DNA of 64,000 nucleotides, from positions 19,220,001 through 19,284,000 of the forward strand of contig CM106585.1 in assembly GCA_048013815.1 (NCBI GenBank). Reading direction: 5' to 3'. Source of the stretch: Setoptus koraiensis. Lineage: Eukaryota > Arthropoda. The position numbers were made by a program, and so were the translations under genes. This document shows, piece by piece, positions 1 to 12,680 of the stretch. The notes below the pieces were generated by a model. It was not told the origin of the DNA. It did not search any database and saw only the letters and a program-made list of their open reading frames with translations. Within the stretch, counting starts at the first letter, position 1. Each line of letters opens with the position of its first letter.

Positions 1-817
1 AGCAAACATCACATTTTTGTAGCATTAGATATATAACATTGATGATTATTTTGCCGTTTTCTTTTGCCAATAATTGAATAACAGTCTACATTGATATGGG
101 TCGTGGTAGCGCCAATCCTGTTGTACTATCGGTTGTGTCTAACGGCGAAAGAATCACCAGAAGATGGAAGATCAAGATCAACATGATCAATTGTAACAAC
201 TTAGATATGGCTCCATCCGGATGTATGCAATACTTCAGAAAGCCATCTGAGGTCATTAAGAGTTTCAATTTCGGTTCTCGCATTGAAGGTAGAGCAAGAT
301 ATTTGTCTAATCTGAGGTATACCTCATGTATTAGAGTTGAAGAGAATTTCTGCGCCATTAAGTGGGAAACTGAGACTCTACAATCGTTCAGCTTTGGTGC
401 CCCATTCGAAGGTAAGCTCTCAGACGCATTTTCAAAAATTCAAATCTAATAGCTTCATATATTTCAACGTTCGACTAACATACCATTTCTCTCTCTTTCT
501 TTTTTCGTTGCCAATTAAGCAGCTGGAAACTTGACTGAACTTGGTGGATCAACCGGTGGCATGTGTAATGCAGATGATTTCATTGGTGTCGACCAGGGTA
601 GCAATGACGGTATTGGGCCAGGCGAAGACAGATTTTGTGGTACTAAACTGTTGGAATCCAATGTAATCATCTCCAGATCGAAACCATTCCAACTAAAGGT
701 CAGATCGAATGCCGATCAGACACAAAATGCCCTCAATAGCCAAGTAGGATTCTCGCTACGATATGTACAACTACCGTGTGTCATCTAGTGATTGAATAGT
801 CTGTGGCATGTAACAAA
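1..817. repeat. Left arm of a near-identical inverted duplication
   Basis: This stretch is the reverse complement of 7414-8231, with only about seven differences by eye (a few substitutions and one 2-bp CT indel in an intron). The match includes intron sequence and about 30 bp past the stop codon, so it is a genomic duplication, not a retrocopy. It runs off the left edge of the window, so the true arm is longer. The spacer between the arms is about 6.6 kb. It is either a very recent inverted duplication or a haplotype or assembly artefact. Confidence 0.9.
85..788 (+). CDS. CUB-domain secreted protein, 3' part (last two exons)
   Basis: The last two coding exons are 85..411 and 523..788, split by a 111-bp intron (donor GGTAAG, acceptor AAGCAG). 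Exon lengths (327 and 266) and phases equal those of the minus-strand gene at 7442-9105, and the protein is almost identical. The residues follow the extracellular arthropod CUB family: a segment starting IDMGRGSANPVVLSVVSNG, then paired cysteines, ending LRYVQLPCVI and a TAG stop. The start, signal peptide and Cys-rich N-terminus lie outside the window. CUB domains are beta-sandwich extracellular modules that bind proteins or sugars. A ligand cannot be deduced here. Confidence 0.85.
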
Positions 818-1661
818 ACCAACCTATTATCCCACAACAGTTTATTTTTGTCAGCGGTATGTCTATATGATCATATAGTTGGAATAAGTCATATCTATGT
901 CCACGCATACGGATAAATTATATTGATTAAAAACTAAAAATCTAGACCAATGTCATGTCATCTAGATGAAAGATGCCAATCACGTTGGTTAGCAACTATT
1001 TATTCCAAACACACTCACAACACCAATGATCGCACATTAACCACCAGAGTATCATCTTAGTCCGTGAGACTATTTATTTATTACTGAGCTCATCATTTTT
1101 CGCCATGATCATTTTATCGTGGGCAAAATAATCAATGGCCTAAATGACAGCAAACAATAACGAGAAGAGAAAGAAAAAAGATAAACTCCACGCAACACAA
1201 TGGACGACTCACTCATTGTAAACAATAAAATTCCTCAACTTCAAGTTGATACAAACAGTCTAAAACTATTCTTTACTTATGTCAATCAATGTTCTTCAAT
1301 GATTTGCTAGTTTCTATCTACATTTATTCGATCTCATGTTATCTTTTCGGAGTTTTGTGCTCTAGACTGTAGTGTTAGTGCTCCTCTTCAACCTAGAATA
1401 GGGGACGCCACTCAAAACGGTCTAAGTACATCTTTGTATGTTCTTTTGTTGGTTAATTGTGTTATTTGTCGGCCCATTGAGTCGATCATGATCAACAACA
1501 CAGCACTCACAGGTGAAACAACTCGTCGAATTGGGCAAACTAAAAAAAGAAGAGCAACAAAGAATTTGCTCTAAATTTTGCTGCCGACCATTGCTCAGCA
1601 GTAATTGCATACAACTAACTGTTTTTTATTTGTTATTGATCACTGATAATGTTGCCTGGTT

Positions 1662-1719
<58 letters not shown>

Positions 1720-3177
1720 GTGGATACCGCGGTACAACCTTATATGTTATACAACAACAACGACAACAGGTAAAATTGATGCGAAAGAAGACTTGTAAAC
1801 TTGTTATGCAACCTCCAGTTACCTGTTGTCGTTGTTTGGCATTGTTGAGCTCGATTTTTCACCGGCCAACCACTCAGATTGGTCTCACCAATTGACTATT
1901 GCAGCGAAGGCAGCAGCAGCAGCCACAGCAAAGATTATTTAGGTGATAGCTGAGCAGATGTTTTATTTGTTGGTCACTATTAATAGTTCAGTCATGCTGT
2001 TTGTATGTGCGTGTGTATGGAAAAAAGAAACAGAATGCATCTCTTGGCTTCGGCTTGACCGTTATTATTATGTCCGTTTTGTTCGTGAGTAAGTGTGCAG
2101 CAGCATAATCAATATACTTGTGCCGAGCCAACCAGACTGAGCTATAAAACAACCTGTTGAGTTTTGTGCCAGATTAACCTTGGTCTTTCCAAGTTTGTTG
2201 TTGTTGTGATCACACACATCTCACGTTGGTTGGTGTCTGAGTTTAGTGGTACTCTCAGCTCTCAGAATTAAATCTCTCTCTCTCTCTCTCTCTCTCACTC
2301 GCTCTTTTCCTCTGTTCCATTGGGGCTGACACAAAAAGAGGTGGACACTCTCGAGTCTCTTTTTAATACTTTTTTCTTTCTCTCTTGACACAGGTCTCTA
2401 TGATCAGCGTGTCTGAGCCGCGATGATGCATGGTTTTTCTTCTCGTCGCTCACCTCCATATGCTCTCTGTGTCCCATTATAGTGATGCACAGTCATGGTC
2501 AACGTGATGTAACAATATGGATAGATACAATAAAAACAGTTATTCTGGCCTGCGTTGCCTGTATGTGATGGCTTGTTAGCGAGAAGCTACCTGGAGTAAG
2601 CTCAAGAATTAATGTGTGCGTTATCATGTGGCGCCTACTAAACTTACTCAGTTGCCATGTAATAATAGCCAGTCATGATGATTATTTCCTATGAGTTGGT
2701 TAAAGCTGAGACCAACAGAACCTCAGTTCAATTGCTTCGGGCAAGTCACTAGCGGAGAGACTTTTCTAGTTGTTGTTGTTGTTGCTGCTGCTGCTGCTGT
2801 TGTGAGTCGTATATATATATATATATATACCCACACTTATAAGCTCATATGTGCCTCACTTCGAAGCAGCAATCTGATTTCATTTGACTGACCAAACTCA
2901 TACAAGCTCACATCTATATATACACATACTGTGTCTATAGATACACGAATAGCTCGCCGGCCACATATATATGCGTGTGTGTGAGGATACATCAGTAGTA
3001 ATTTAATAGTTGATAGAGCAAAACAAAATCACTAGTTGCACACTCACACATGAACAAACAACAAGTATAGACTAGACAGCATAGATAATTTACAAGTGTC
3101 GTCTAAATTAATTACACAAATTTGAATTAGATAATAGAGATTACAATAGAAACAGCAGAAATCAGCTCAGCTAGAAA
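818..3177. other. Intergenic DNA between two CUB genes, with microsatellites
   Basis: I see no gene here. It holds a (TG)n run at about 1664-1719, a (CT)n run at about 2274-2296, a short GTT/GCT run near 2770-2800 and a TA run near 2813-2829. The last few hundred bases before 3178 are AT-rich and presumably hold the promoter and 5' UTR of the next gene. No clear TATA or initiator could be fixed. Confidence 0.6.
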
Positions 3178-4929
3178 ATGTCCCTTTGCACAATATTATT
3201 GGTTGCTATTTTTTGCAACTTTGTTCACATCAACGATGCCCAAGGTTTCTTCGGTCGGCCCAGCATATTTGGCTTGGGCAATGCTGCACAAATGGTCCGA
3301 TTTGCCAACACTGCTTGTCGTGGCGAAAATCAAGAATCTGGAACTTGTTTGACCGGAAATGAGTGCGATCGTCGCAGTGGTCAAAATACTGGAACTTGTG
3401 CAAACGGAGCAGGAGTTTGTTGTGCTTTCAAGGTGAGTTGTTGTGTAGCCTCAACTAGATAGATTCGAATGCCAAGCGCGCTAAAGCGGCCACGAGCATG
3501 TTGGCCAATCGCAATGTTAAACCAATAAACAATGTTCAATTATCCTATCATCGATCGCATATCCAGTTCACTTGTGGTCAAGTGACAAGCCAAAATGAGA
3601 CCATTTTCGTGAACCAGCATTTCCCAGAGCCAGAAAACGGCACCTACACATGCCAGGTGACCATTGAGAAGGCTGCCAATGTTTGTCAACTAAGACTAGG
3701 TGAGTTTTCACAGCGGCCCAACGTTATCCGTTAGAATAGATGGCAACGCCACAGTCTAGACTCTTCTCAACTGTACACCATAATCATATTTTCTCTTACA
3801 TTGTCGTTTGATGCACGACTTTCCAACACATACACACACTCAAACAAAAACGACAAAAGATTTCGACGAATTCAAGCTGGCCCAACCAGACGAGAACGGT
3901 CTGTGTACAACCGATTCGTTTATGGTGAGAACAACCGTCGGAGAAAGATTGCCAATCTTGTGTGGAGAGAACACTGGTCAGCACAGTGAGTATATTCGAG
4001 ATTTTCATCACTCATATGATGGTGACATACGCATCTTGTCTGATTGATGCATTGCCCAAAATTGCGACTAATTGAGAAACTAATTGAAACTTTTTTCGCG
4101 ACAATCCCTTAGTTTACATCGATATGGGCAGAGGAAGCGCCAACCCTGTCGTTTTGTCTGTGGTGTCCAACGGTGACAGAGTTGCTCGCAGATGGAAGAT
4201 TAAGATAAACATGATCCCATGTAACAATATTGATATGGGTAAGATATACAACGGGCACTTTCTTCGGCCAACGAATACGCTTGCAAGCAATTTCTTACTC
4301 ATCCATTTCTTCTCACCCGACCAACTTGTTTAGCACCATCCGGTTGCATGCAGTACCACAGAAGCCCGTCCGATCTCATCAAGAGCTTCAATTATGGGCC
4401 CCGTATTGAGGGTCGCGCTCGTTACCTGTCAAATCTCAGGTATACAACATGTATTCGTGTAGAGGAGAACTTCTGTGCAATCAAATGGGAAACAGGTCTG
4501 CCCAATTCATTCAGTTTTGGTGCCCCGTTCGATGGTGAGTCATATTCTAACGCTGTGGTGTAACGCTAGTAATAATTGTGCCATCTCTTTATCAGACGCC
4601 CCAAGTGATACTCACACTTCCATTTACTATAATTCACAAAAACAAATTACTCTTTGCAAACTCTAGGTAACGTAACCGAGCTTGGCGGCTCCTCGGGAGG
4701 CCTATGCAACTCTGACGATTTCATTGGAATCGATCAGGGCAGCAGCGATGGAGTTGGCCCAGGCGAGGATAGATTTTGTGGAACAAAACTACTAGATTCC
4801 AATACAGTTATATCCAGATCTAAGCCATTCCATCTGAAGGTGCGCTCAAATGCCGATCAAACTCAGAATGCTCTCAATTCGCAAATTGGATTCGCTTTAA
4901 GATATGTCCAATTGCCTTGTGTGATGTAA
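3178..4929 (+). CDS. CUB-domain secreted protein, complete, six exons
   Basis: Exons 3178..3432, 3567..3699, 3860..3985, 4113..4238, 4334..4534 and 4667..4929 join to 1104 nt (367 aa plus stop) with GT-AG introns and consistent phases. Residues 1-22 are a signal peptide (MSLCTILLVAIFCNFVHIND). Next comes a Cys-rich motif, FANTAC-x8-GTC-x4-ECDRRSG-x6-GTCANG-x3-CCAFK, common in secreted arthropod CUB proteins. The CUB module follows, with FTCGQVTSQNETIFVN, CQLRL, LAQPDENGLCTTD and PILCGENTGQH. The second half ends LRYVQLPCVM. The role is probably extracellular or cuticle-surface binding; the substrate is unknown. Its paralogue at 7442-9105 has five exons. This copy has one extra 95-bp intron (4239-4333) inside the exon that is 327 nt long in the paralogue (126+201 here). 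Confidence 0.9.
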
Positions 4930-6727
4930 TATGTAGTCATTGGCTGACAGAGAATGTAATGACGACCAGCACACAATGATGAACATGAGCTAAAATACCA
5001 ACTAGTGCAAGAAAGAAAGAAAGAAAGAGACAGAGAAATAGAGTGAGCTTTTGGTGTACGAAAAAGATTGGCATCGCGCCACACATCATGAGCCGAATGA
5101 CTCGATCTCTCAAACAATGATTTGTATTAATATTTATTCTATTTATAAATTTCAAAATCAAAACTATTTATAAATGTTGAAATGTTTGATCGGGGAAAAG
5201 AGGCACAATTGCACGATAATTAGTAATTAGATAATCAATCTAAAACAATAGAGAGCACGGCGAGCATGAGGAAATACTCTTGCAAGCGGCTCGTATGTTT
5301 ATGTATGTATAAGAAGCAAATAATAATAAATACAACCAGGTAGTTGTTTCAAACATCATCGGGCCACTGGTACTGCAACATTGATCAACAATTCAATTGT
5401 TTCGATTGTTTTTGTGGTCAATCTGTCTCTTCGCACACAATGTTTATCCCTGATCTGAACCTTGTGCATATATCCGCGTATGCCCACAGAAACAATTGGC
5501 AACAACTAGCAATTGAGCCGAGTCAATTAGTTGTTATCGAAATCCGCTGGCCGATGTCTAGCGAGAAGCGGTCATGGTCAGTCGCCTGAAATGATTGATG
5601 AAAGGTTTGTTAGAAATGTGCTGACTGCTTGAATTGGCTCGCAGATAGACACAGGCACCCTAGATAAAAAAATCCTGATGAGATGGTGCAACCTTAGTAC
5701 ATATTCAGCGATAATCAGCGCTTTTATCATCGGCTACTAGTGAGACAAACTACAAATGGAAGCGACGTTGAGCTGGATAGATAACAGGAAAGCGGATTCT
5801 TTCTTCGGAGTGTTTGCGGCTCGACAAGTGTTTGCCGCCAGTAGTATGCTGGGCAAAGAGACGCTTACACATGCATGATAGTTGGCACTGCAATAATAAT
5901 GTCAGTGTGTATATAAATTAAACGAAGCCAGCAAACCCACAATAGGATGCAAAGATAGAGAGATTAAATCTTTGAGCAACGTCTAATGATTGCACACACA
6001 AACTTTTGAGCACAATTACGTAACAACAACAGCAACAACAGGTAAGCGAAAAAAGTTTTATTTAGCTCACGGTTTACCCATTCGCTGCATGTTGTTGAGT
6101 TGATGCGGACCATGACAACGACAACAACAACGACAGCAACCACTACTACTCACCTCACACATTCTGCATCACCATCTTGACCACCCGAGCTGGCCAAAGT
6201 CAGCTTGCTCAAGCGAGCTTGACTCAGCTGGAGATTTCATTTTATTATTTATTTATATATTTGCACTTGTATCGCAAACATATACCGTATACATTCTGCT
6301 ATTCATTCTGTGAACATAAAATCTAACTGATTATCATCAGTCAGGGACAATCTTACCTATACTTTTTTCTATTTGCATTGACCTTCATTTTGCATCCCAC
6401 ATCAAAACTGCAACTGCAACTACAACTACAACTACCACCACTATCCTATTTATCCAGTGTGCACAAGTAATGGTCATGGCTAGCATCATATAATGTATAC
6501 ACACACAATGGAGTTTATAATTGTTGCCGGCCAAAAAGGATGGCCACACAAAGTTGATGTGTTGTGGGCTTTGGCTCAATCCAATTCTATATTTAGCTCT
6601 CTCGAAGAACAAGTCTTGCATAATCTCTTATGTAATTCTATTTATTATTTATATAGTGGGACACACAGACACTCATGTAGCGCTTTAGAGAGAGAGAGAG
6701 GCTGAATTCGCACAAGCGCAAATTTAG

Positions 6728-6772
<45 letters not shown>

Positions 6773-7413
6773 GTCTCTCGGACAGGTAACAACTGTTGAA
6801 GAGATTTGCATAATTTGTTGCCAGTTTTGCAAGTCGCGACGCAGTTGTTAGGCGAGTTGGTGTAGATGCGAATATGCAGACAAACACAGCGTGACATATA
6901 AACAAACGGACTCCGGCCAGTCAAATGAACCGTTATGCAGTTCGTTTGCTCTGGTCACTGCAGCTTGTTGTGGCCAGTTGGCTGGACGCTCAAAAGAAAG
7001 ATAATGGAAATGGAAAAATTGAATGGTTATGGGTGGTGGTCGAGCCAAGAGCACTCCATCATCATCATTAATTGATGTCAATATCATGTGAACTGTTCTT
7101 TTGCATGTGAGTTGCACAATGGCCAATTTATTTCATCTCATTATCAGGTTTTTAGTTTTATTCTTAAGAGTGGTTTGGATAAATAATAAATAATAGCAGT
7201 TTTGTCAATAAATAATTTCCTTCCAATACAATGAATTCGAGACACAATCCAACAAATTGCTGGCTGATTTAGTCTGTCCTCATGCGTCCAGTATTGCACA
7301 CAAACACACGCAGAATTCATCCTATTATTATCCAACTATTTATATATATTTTCATAATTTTCATTATCCAGCTTGCTATATTGGTATTGGTATTGTCGTT
7401 TTTGTTTGTTGAT
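4930..7413. other. Intergenic DNA, spacer of the inverted duplication
   Basis: This is AT-rich with no convincing coding frame. It contains a GAAA run near 5008-5030, CAA/ACA-rich stretches near 6020 and 6120-6145, an ACA/ACC-rich stretch near 6400-6440 and a (CT)n run at about 6729-6769. Short frames such as 5344-5589 and 6848-7126 lack family motifs and splice support. Confidence 0.5.
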
Positions 7414-8231
7414 TTGTTACATGCCACAGACTATTCAATCACTAGATGACACACGGTAGTTGTACATATCGTAGCGAGAATCCTACTTGGCTATTGAGGG
7501 CATTTTGTGTCTGATCGGCATTCGATCTGACCTTTAGTTGGAATGGTTTCGATCTGGAGATGATTACATTGGACTCCAACAGTTTAGTACCACAAAATCT
7601 GTCTTCGCCTGGCCCAATACCGTCGTTGCTACCCTGGTCGACACCAATGAAATCATCTGCATTACACATGCCACCGGTTGATCCACCAAGTTCAGTCAAG
7701 TTTCCAGCTGCTTAATTGGCAACGAAAAAAGAAAGAGAGAGAGAAATGGTATGTTAGTCGAACGTTGAAATATGTAAAGCTATTAGATTTGAATTTTTGA
7801 AAATGCTTCTGAGAGCTTACCTTCGAATGGGGCACCAAAGCTGAACGATTGTAGAGTCTCAGTTTCCCATTTAATGGCGCAGAAATTCTCTTCAACTCTA
7901 ATACATGAGGTATACCTCAGATTAGACAAATATCTTGCTCTACCCTCAATGCGAGAACCGAAATTGAAACTCTTAATGACCTCAGATGGCTTTCTGAAGT
8001 ATTGCATACATCCGGATGGAGCCATATCTAAGTTGTTACAATTGATCATGTTGATCTTGATCTTCCATCTTCTGGTGATTCTTTCGCCGTTAGACACAAC
8101 CGATAGTACAACAGGATTGGCGCTACCACGACCCATATCAATGTAGACTGTTATTCAATTATTGGCAAAAGAATACGGCAAAATAATCATCAATGTTATA
8201 TATCTAATGCTACAAAAATGTGATGTTTGCT
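7414..8231. repeat. Right arm of the inverted duplication
   Basis: Reverse complement of 1-817 with about seven differences. It covers the last two exons, the intron between them, the intron upstream and about 28 bp of 3' flank of the CUB gene on the minus strand. Identity stops abruptly at 7414. The other end is not visible because the partner arm leaves the window. Confidence 0.9.
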
Positions 8232-9105
8232 TGGTTGAGGTTGAGAAAGAGTGGCATGTCAGATAACTTACTGTGTTGTCCGGCATTGTCTCCACACAAG
8301 ATTGGCAATCTTTCTCCGACGGTTGTTCTCACCATAAACGAATCAGTTGTACACAGACCGTTCTCATCTGGTTGGGCCAGAGTGAATTCCTCGAAATCTG
8401 TTCGTTTGGTGGTGTTGATTTGGTGATTCAAATTCAAATTTAAATTTTGAACATTATTCTATTTGAATTAGTTTATTAAGTTATGTAATGGCGGATATTG
8501 TGTGTCGATGAACTCACCTAGTCTCAATTGGCAGACATTGGTTGCTTTTTCAATGGTCACTTGACAGGTGTCAGTGCCGTTCTCGCCCTTTGGATAGTTT
8601 GGATTGACAAAGACTGTCTCATTTTGGTTTGTGGTACCTCCGCATGTGAACTATAAGTGTGATAGTGATGTTATTAAGTAATGTCATTATTGCATCATCA
8701 TTAATTAGTTTATTCAGTCAAATTGGTGGCAACAATGATTGTTTATTCATCTGTCTAGTTGTTTTGATCGTAGTATTTGTTGTAATTAGTCTAATCTAAT
8801 CACATTATAAGCTCGTGCTGTGTGTTTAGATTGCGGGCCTAAATTAAAGGAAAGGTTTCACTCACCTTGAACGAACAACAAGCTCCGTATCCGTTTGCAC
8901 ACGAACCAATATTGATACCTGCTCTTCTGGTACATTCAGCGTCGGCTAAACATGTTCCTGATTCTTGATTTTCGTTGCTACAGGCGGTATTTTGGAATCT
9001 GATTATGCTAACAATACCGGGTAACGATGGACGGTTATATTGTGCATTTGCGATTGCTACTGAGCAAGCTAATAGTGTAAAAATTATTGTCAATGACTTG
9101 GACAT
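7442..9105 (-). CDS. CUB-domain secreted protein, complete, five exons
   Basis: Exons, read on the minus strand, are 9105..8866, 8650..8518, 8397..8272, 8147..7821 and 7707..7442: 1092 nt, 363 aa plus stop. All four introns are GT-AG. Residues 1-21 are a signal peptide (MSKSLTIIFTLLACSVAIANA). Then comes the Cys-rich motif FQNTAC-x8-GTC-x5-ECTRRAG-x4-GSCANG-x3-CCSFK, and the CUB region with FTCGGTTNQNETVFVNPNYP, GTDTCQVTIEKATNVCQLRL and PILCGDNAGQH. The NPNYP motif is typical of CUB strands. It is presumably secreted; a binding partner cannot be read. It shares introns 1, 2, 3 and the last with the plus-strand paralogue at 3178-4929 but lacks that gene's extra intron. Its last two exons are in the inverted duplication. 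Confidence 0.9.
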
Positions 9106-12100
9106 TTTGGTGTCTAGATATTATATTTTTATAATAATAATACAACTGCTAATTAGTTCTATAGTTAGTTAGAGTTGATGTAACTATTGTGCAATATTGT
9201 TATTGCAGACGAAGAGACAGTGAACTCTTGCCTGGTTGAATTGTTGACTGTGATTGTTCACCTATTCGTCTATTATTATCGTTTATTAGGGCCACTAGTG
9301 ATGATAGAAAAAAAAACTACTAATTTATGCTGTATTCGCTCGGCTTGTGGTCAACTGAGCTACGAATGGTGTCAATATACTTGTGTATCTATTCTCGATC
9401 TCTCAACAATTCTAATTAATTTAATAAATTTTTGTCCAGTTCTGTTATAATGATATAGTGTGGCAACAAAATACACACACACGCACACACACAGACACTA
9501 ACGAGCGCTGACACACAAACAAACTTATGCCTATCAACTTATCGTTTAAACCCAACTTCTAAGGCGAATGGAACCGAGAAGAAGCTGTTTATAGAGAAAA
9601 TTAGTTGCGTAATTTGTGGTGCTAGCTATGCTATGGTCAAGGTGATGGCGGCGGTGGTGGTGGTGGTGGTGGTGGTTGTTGGTTGTTGGTTGTTGTTATA
9701 ACATACTGTGACTAACTTTAGCAGCATGATAAAGTTTCCTGTTGAGTTTGAGTTGCCAATGCAAATACTTGCAACAGCGAAATGTGTATTCATGTGCCGA
9801 GAAACAGAATGCAGAAAAGCTTGTTTCTGGACGTTGCTCGCCAGACCAACGAACAATGATGATGGAAAAAAGGTAGATAAGGTGCAGAGAGACGAATAAG
9901 TTCGTCTAGGCCAACAAAGCCAAAATTACGAGAAGGAGCTAGTTAAATTTAGATTGCAACAGGTAGACTTCGGGTCGAACATGATGTGGCGGAGGTCATT
10001 ATCTCGTCTTATCTCTAAACTTCTTTTGCTTCTTCCTCTACTTTATTTTTTCTCTCCTATTGCGCTGCTTCCTTCGCTTGTTTCTTTTGATTTGTCTGCC
10101 TTGTTGGCTGTGCAGTTGCAAGTACAAACAAGTTGATTGAAACATGAGAGGACATGTTTTAGATTGGAATGATGAAGCAAAATTTCTTCGCTTCTTAGGC
10201 TCTTCGGCCAACGAGAAATAAACCTGTAGGTCGATGAGTGGATGATCAAGTAAGCTAGAAATCGATCTGAAAGTACTGACTGTGCCCAAACCTTTGGCCA
10301 CTCTCAAGTCTGTCCTGTCTCAAGGTTTGCAAACTAGTCTCCATTGATGTTGCAATAATCAACCGGAAGTCTCATTAGTTAACTAGCACCATGTTGCGGC
10401 ACACAGGTAAAATAACAGACAAAATAATGCATCTCCTGCGAATGCAATTGTGTTGGCGTCTATGACCCATTGATTCGATGGCGCCCTCTTTATCACCTTG
10501 CATATCTACCGGAAACTCTCTTAGGGTTTTGCGCCGACACTTTCGTTGTGGCTATCTTTATCTGTCAGTTAGAATCGGGCATCGACTGCCGATTAGATTA
10601 TAATCTTGAGCAGCTGAGATGAGTAAGTTTGTGTGAGTATCGCTCGGGTATCGCGTGAGTTTATTAAAGCCAACATCATCTGAATCTGGCAGATAATCTT
10701 TTCTCTGGTGGAAGATTATCGACGTTTGCGTTGAGTAGCACAAAGTGGTAGGTGCAAAACAATTAATGCAACAATAGAGACATGGGCAACTCATTAAATA
10801 AGACGACTGAAGAATTGCACACAACTCATTGTTCATGGTCACTGGCAACTCTAGTGTCCACTATCACTGATTGATCTCCGTGATGCTTGTTGCGCAACAC
10901 CGCCAGCAGTTGGCTATGCAATTGTTGTTGCTGCAGAGCAACAACAATTGGATCCAAAAGAAAAAACTCGTTCGTGGTTTTTGCTTGCAACTCACAATAA
11001 TGGTACCTGGCTACTATGTAACTATTACCTGTATGCTATTAGTTAGACCACCGATGCAACAAGTGAAAAATTAGTTCCTTTGTTGCTGTGGCAACTTGTT
11101 TATTCTCCCTGTTATACTTACCTACACACATGCATAATAGGCATAGACAGAGCAGGCAATGGGCAATGGTTGGACAGAGATGAGTGAATGAGCCAGTGGT
11201 CAAGTCATTGAATCCATAAAACATAGTTGACCTTCAGTGAAATGAGCCAGCAGGCTAAAAGAGAAGGAAGTATTTGTTGGATGTTGTCTACGGGCATCTC
11301 GTGACTTGAACCATTCTTTCTTCGAGTTCAATGCTAAACTCAGATGCACACACCGACTTTGTATGGTCTGTGTTCTTTGGCCAGGCGCATCATGTGATGA
11401 TTTCTCGTTTTATTATCTTGTCTCTTTAACCCTGCTGGAGTGAGTTAATGCAGTCCAGCTTGGCCAGACTGGATGCTGGCATGCTCTGCTTTGTATCATT
11501 AGTGTGAGACTGTGAGTAAAATTTGCCACGCTTCGAAGAAAAAAGCTCACGATCGTTCGTTGTACTGCTGCTGTTGGTTAGTCCGACAAAAAGTAAAGAA
11601 ACTCCGATGGACGGACACCATCATCATCACCAAGCCAGTCTCCATCCTGTTCTTTCTCTACGCAAGAGGATTACCGGGGCGAATTCTTTTGAGATGACCT
11701 GAGATTTCGCTCTCAACCTTGTTCGCGTTTGCACCCTCACTACTAGACAGACAGACGCACACCATTTCGCAAACTTGCATGCAAAGAAAAACGTTGAAAA
11801 AGAACAACTTGCTAAGATAATTATTGCCAGAGCAACATTCGAAACGTGAGAGGGGAAGGGAAAGTGACAGTGGATAAGTTGAGCTACTGAGATTTTGTGG
11901 GAGAGACTCGAAGGAAGAATCGAACTTTCTCAGTATATAGTATTAACTTTAAACTGTTTCGGGCTCAGCTTGGCATGGGGATACTCAATACGTATAGTCA
12001 TCGAAAATTGTTTGTATACACAATACATTATTTAGGATAGTTTTAGGTTAACGATCAATTTGCAAATATAATTGCGGTCAAAAATTATCGCCAGCGTCAC

Positions 12101-12198
12101 TAGAATCACTAAACCATAGATAGATAGACTTATTTTATTTGATTTTATTGATACTACCACCCTAAAGACACCGAAACAATATCCAAGAAAGAATCAAA
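9106..12198. other. Intergenic DNA between divergent CUB genes
   Basis: No gene was recognised. It contains a GGT run near 9648-9690 and CA-rich stretches near 9470-9495. Small frames (for example 9187-9450, 10558-10848) show no domain, signal peptide or splice pattern. The flanking CUB genes point away from each other (minus on the left, plus on the right), so their promoters should lie at the two ends. Confidence 0.5.
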
Positions 12199-12680
12199 AT
12201 GTATAAATATATTATCGGCGCGCTTGTTGTAATTAACTTGGCCTCATTTGCACAAGCTCAAGCTTTCTCGGGTAGGCCCACACTACCAGCTCTGTTGGCA
12301 ATAGTAAGATTTCAAAATACTGCATGCCAAGGAGATCAACAGGATTCAGGAACATGTTTAGCAGATTCGGAATGTACACGTAGAGCAGGCCAGAGTATTG
12401 GTCCATGCGCGGGCGGTTACGCAACATGTTGCTCATTCAAGGTAAGTCATTCTGGGACAATTGGTCAGCATACAACAACAGGTTAATTTAACAAATTAAT
12501 TAAATGACTCCGTTGATTAACGCTCCATCCACACATTAATATTGACAATACAATCGCTCACATAGTTCACTTGCGGTGGAACTACAAACCAAAATGAGAC
12601 CACATTTGTCAATCCTAGCTATCCCAAAGGAGAGAACAATACCGATACCTGTCAGGTAACCATTGAGAAGGCACACAACA
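12199..12680 (+). CDS. CUB-domain secreted protein, 5' part, cut by assembly gap
   Basis: Exon 1 is 12199..12441: signal peptide MYKYIIGALVVINLASFAQAQ, then FQNTAC-x8-GTC-x5-ECTRRAG-x4-GPCAGG-x3-CCSFK. It ends at a GGTAAGT donor. Exon 2 starts at 12566 after acceptor CATAG with FTCGGTTNQNETTFVNPSYP and runs into the run of Ns at 12681. Exon order and phase match the two complete paralogues, so about 235 residues are missing in or beyond the gap. It is closer to the 7442-9105 gene (NPxYP motif, RRAG) than to the 3178 gene. Confidence 0.85.

Noticed and set aside
1513-1895. Frames with Cys-Val runs
   Set aside because: They are translations of the (TG)n microsatellite at 1664-1719; no coding context.
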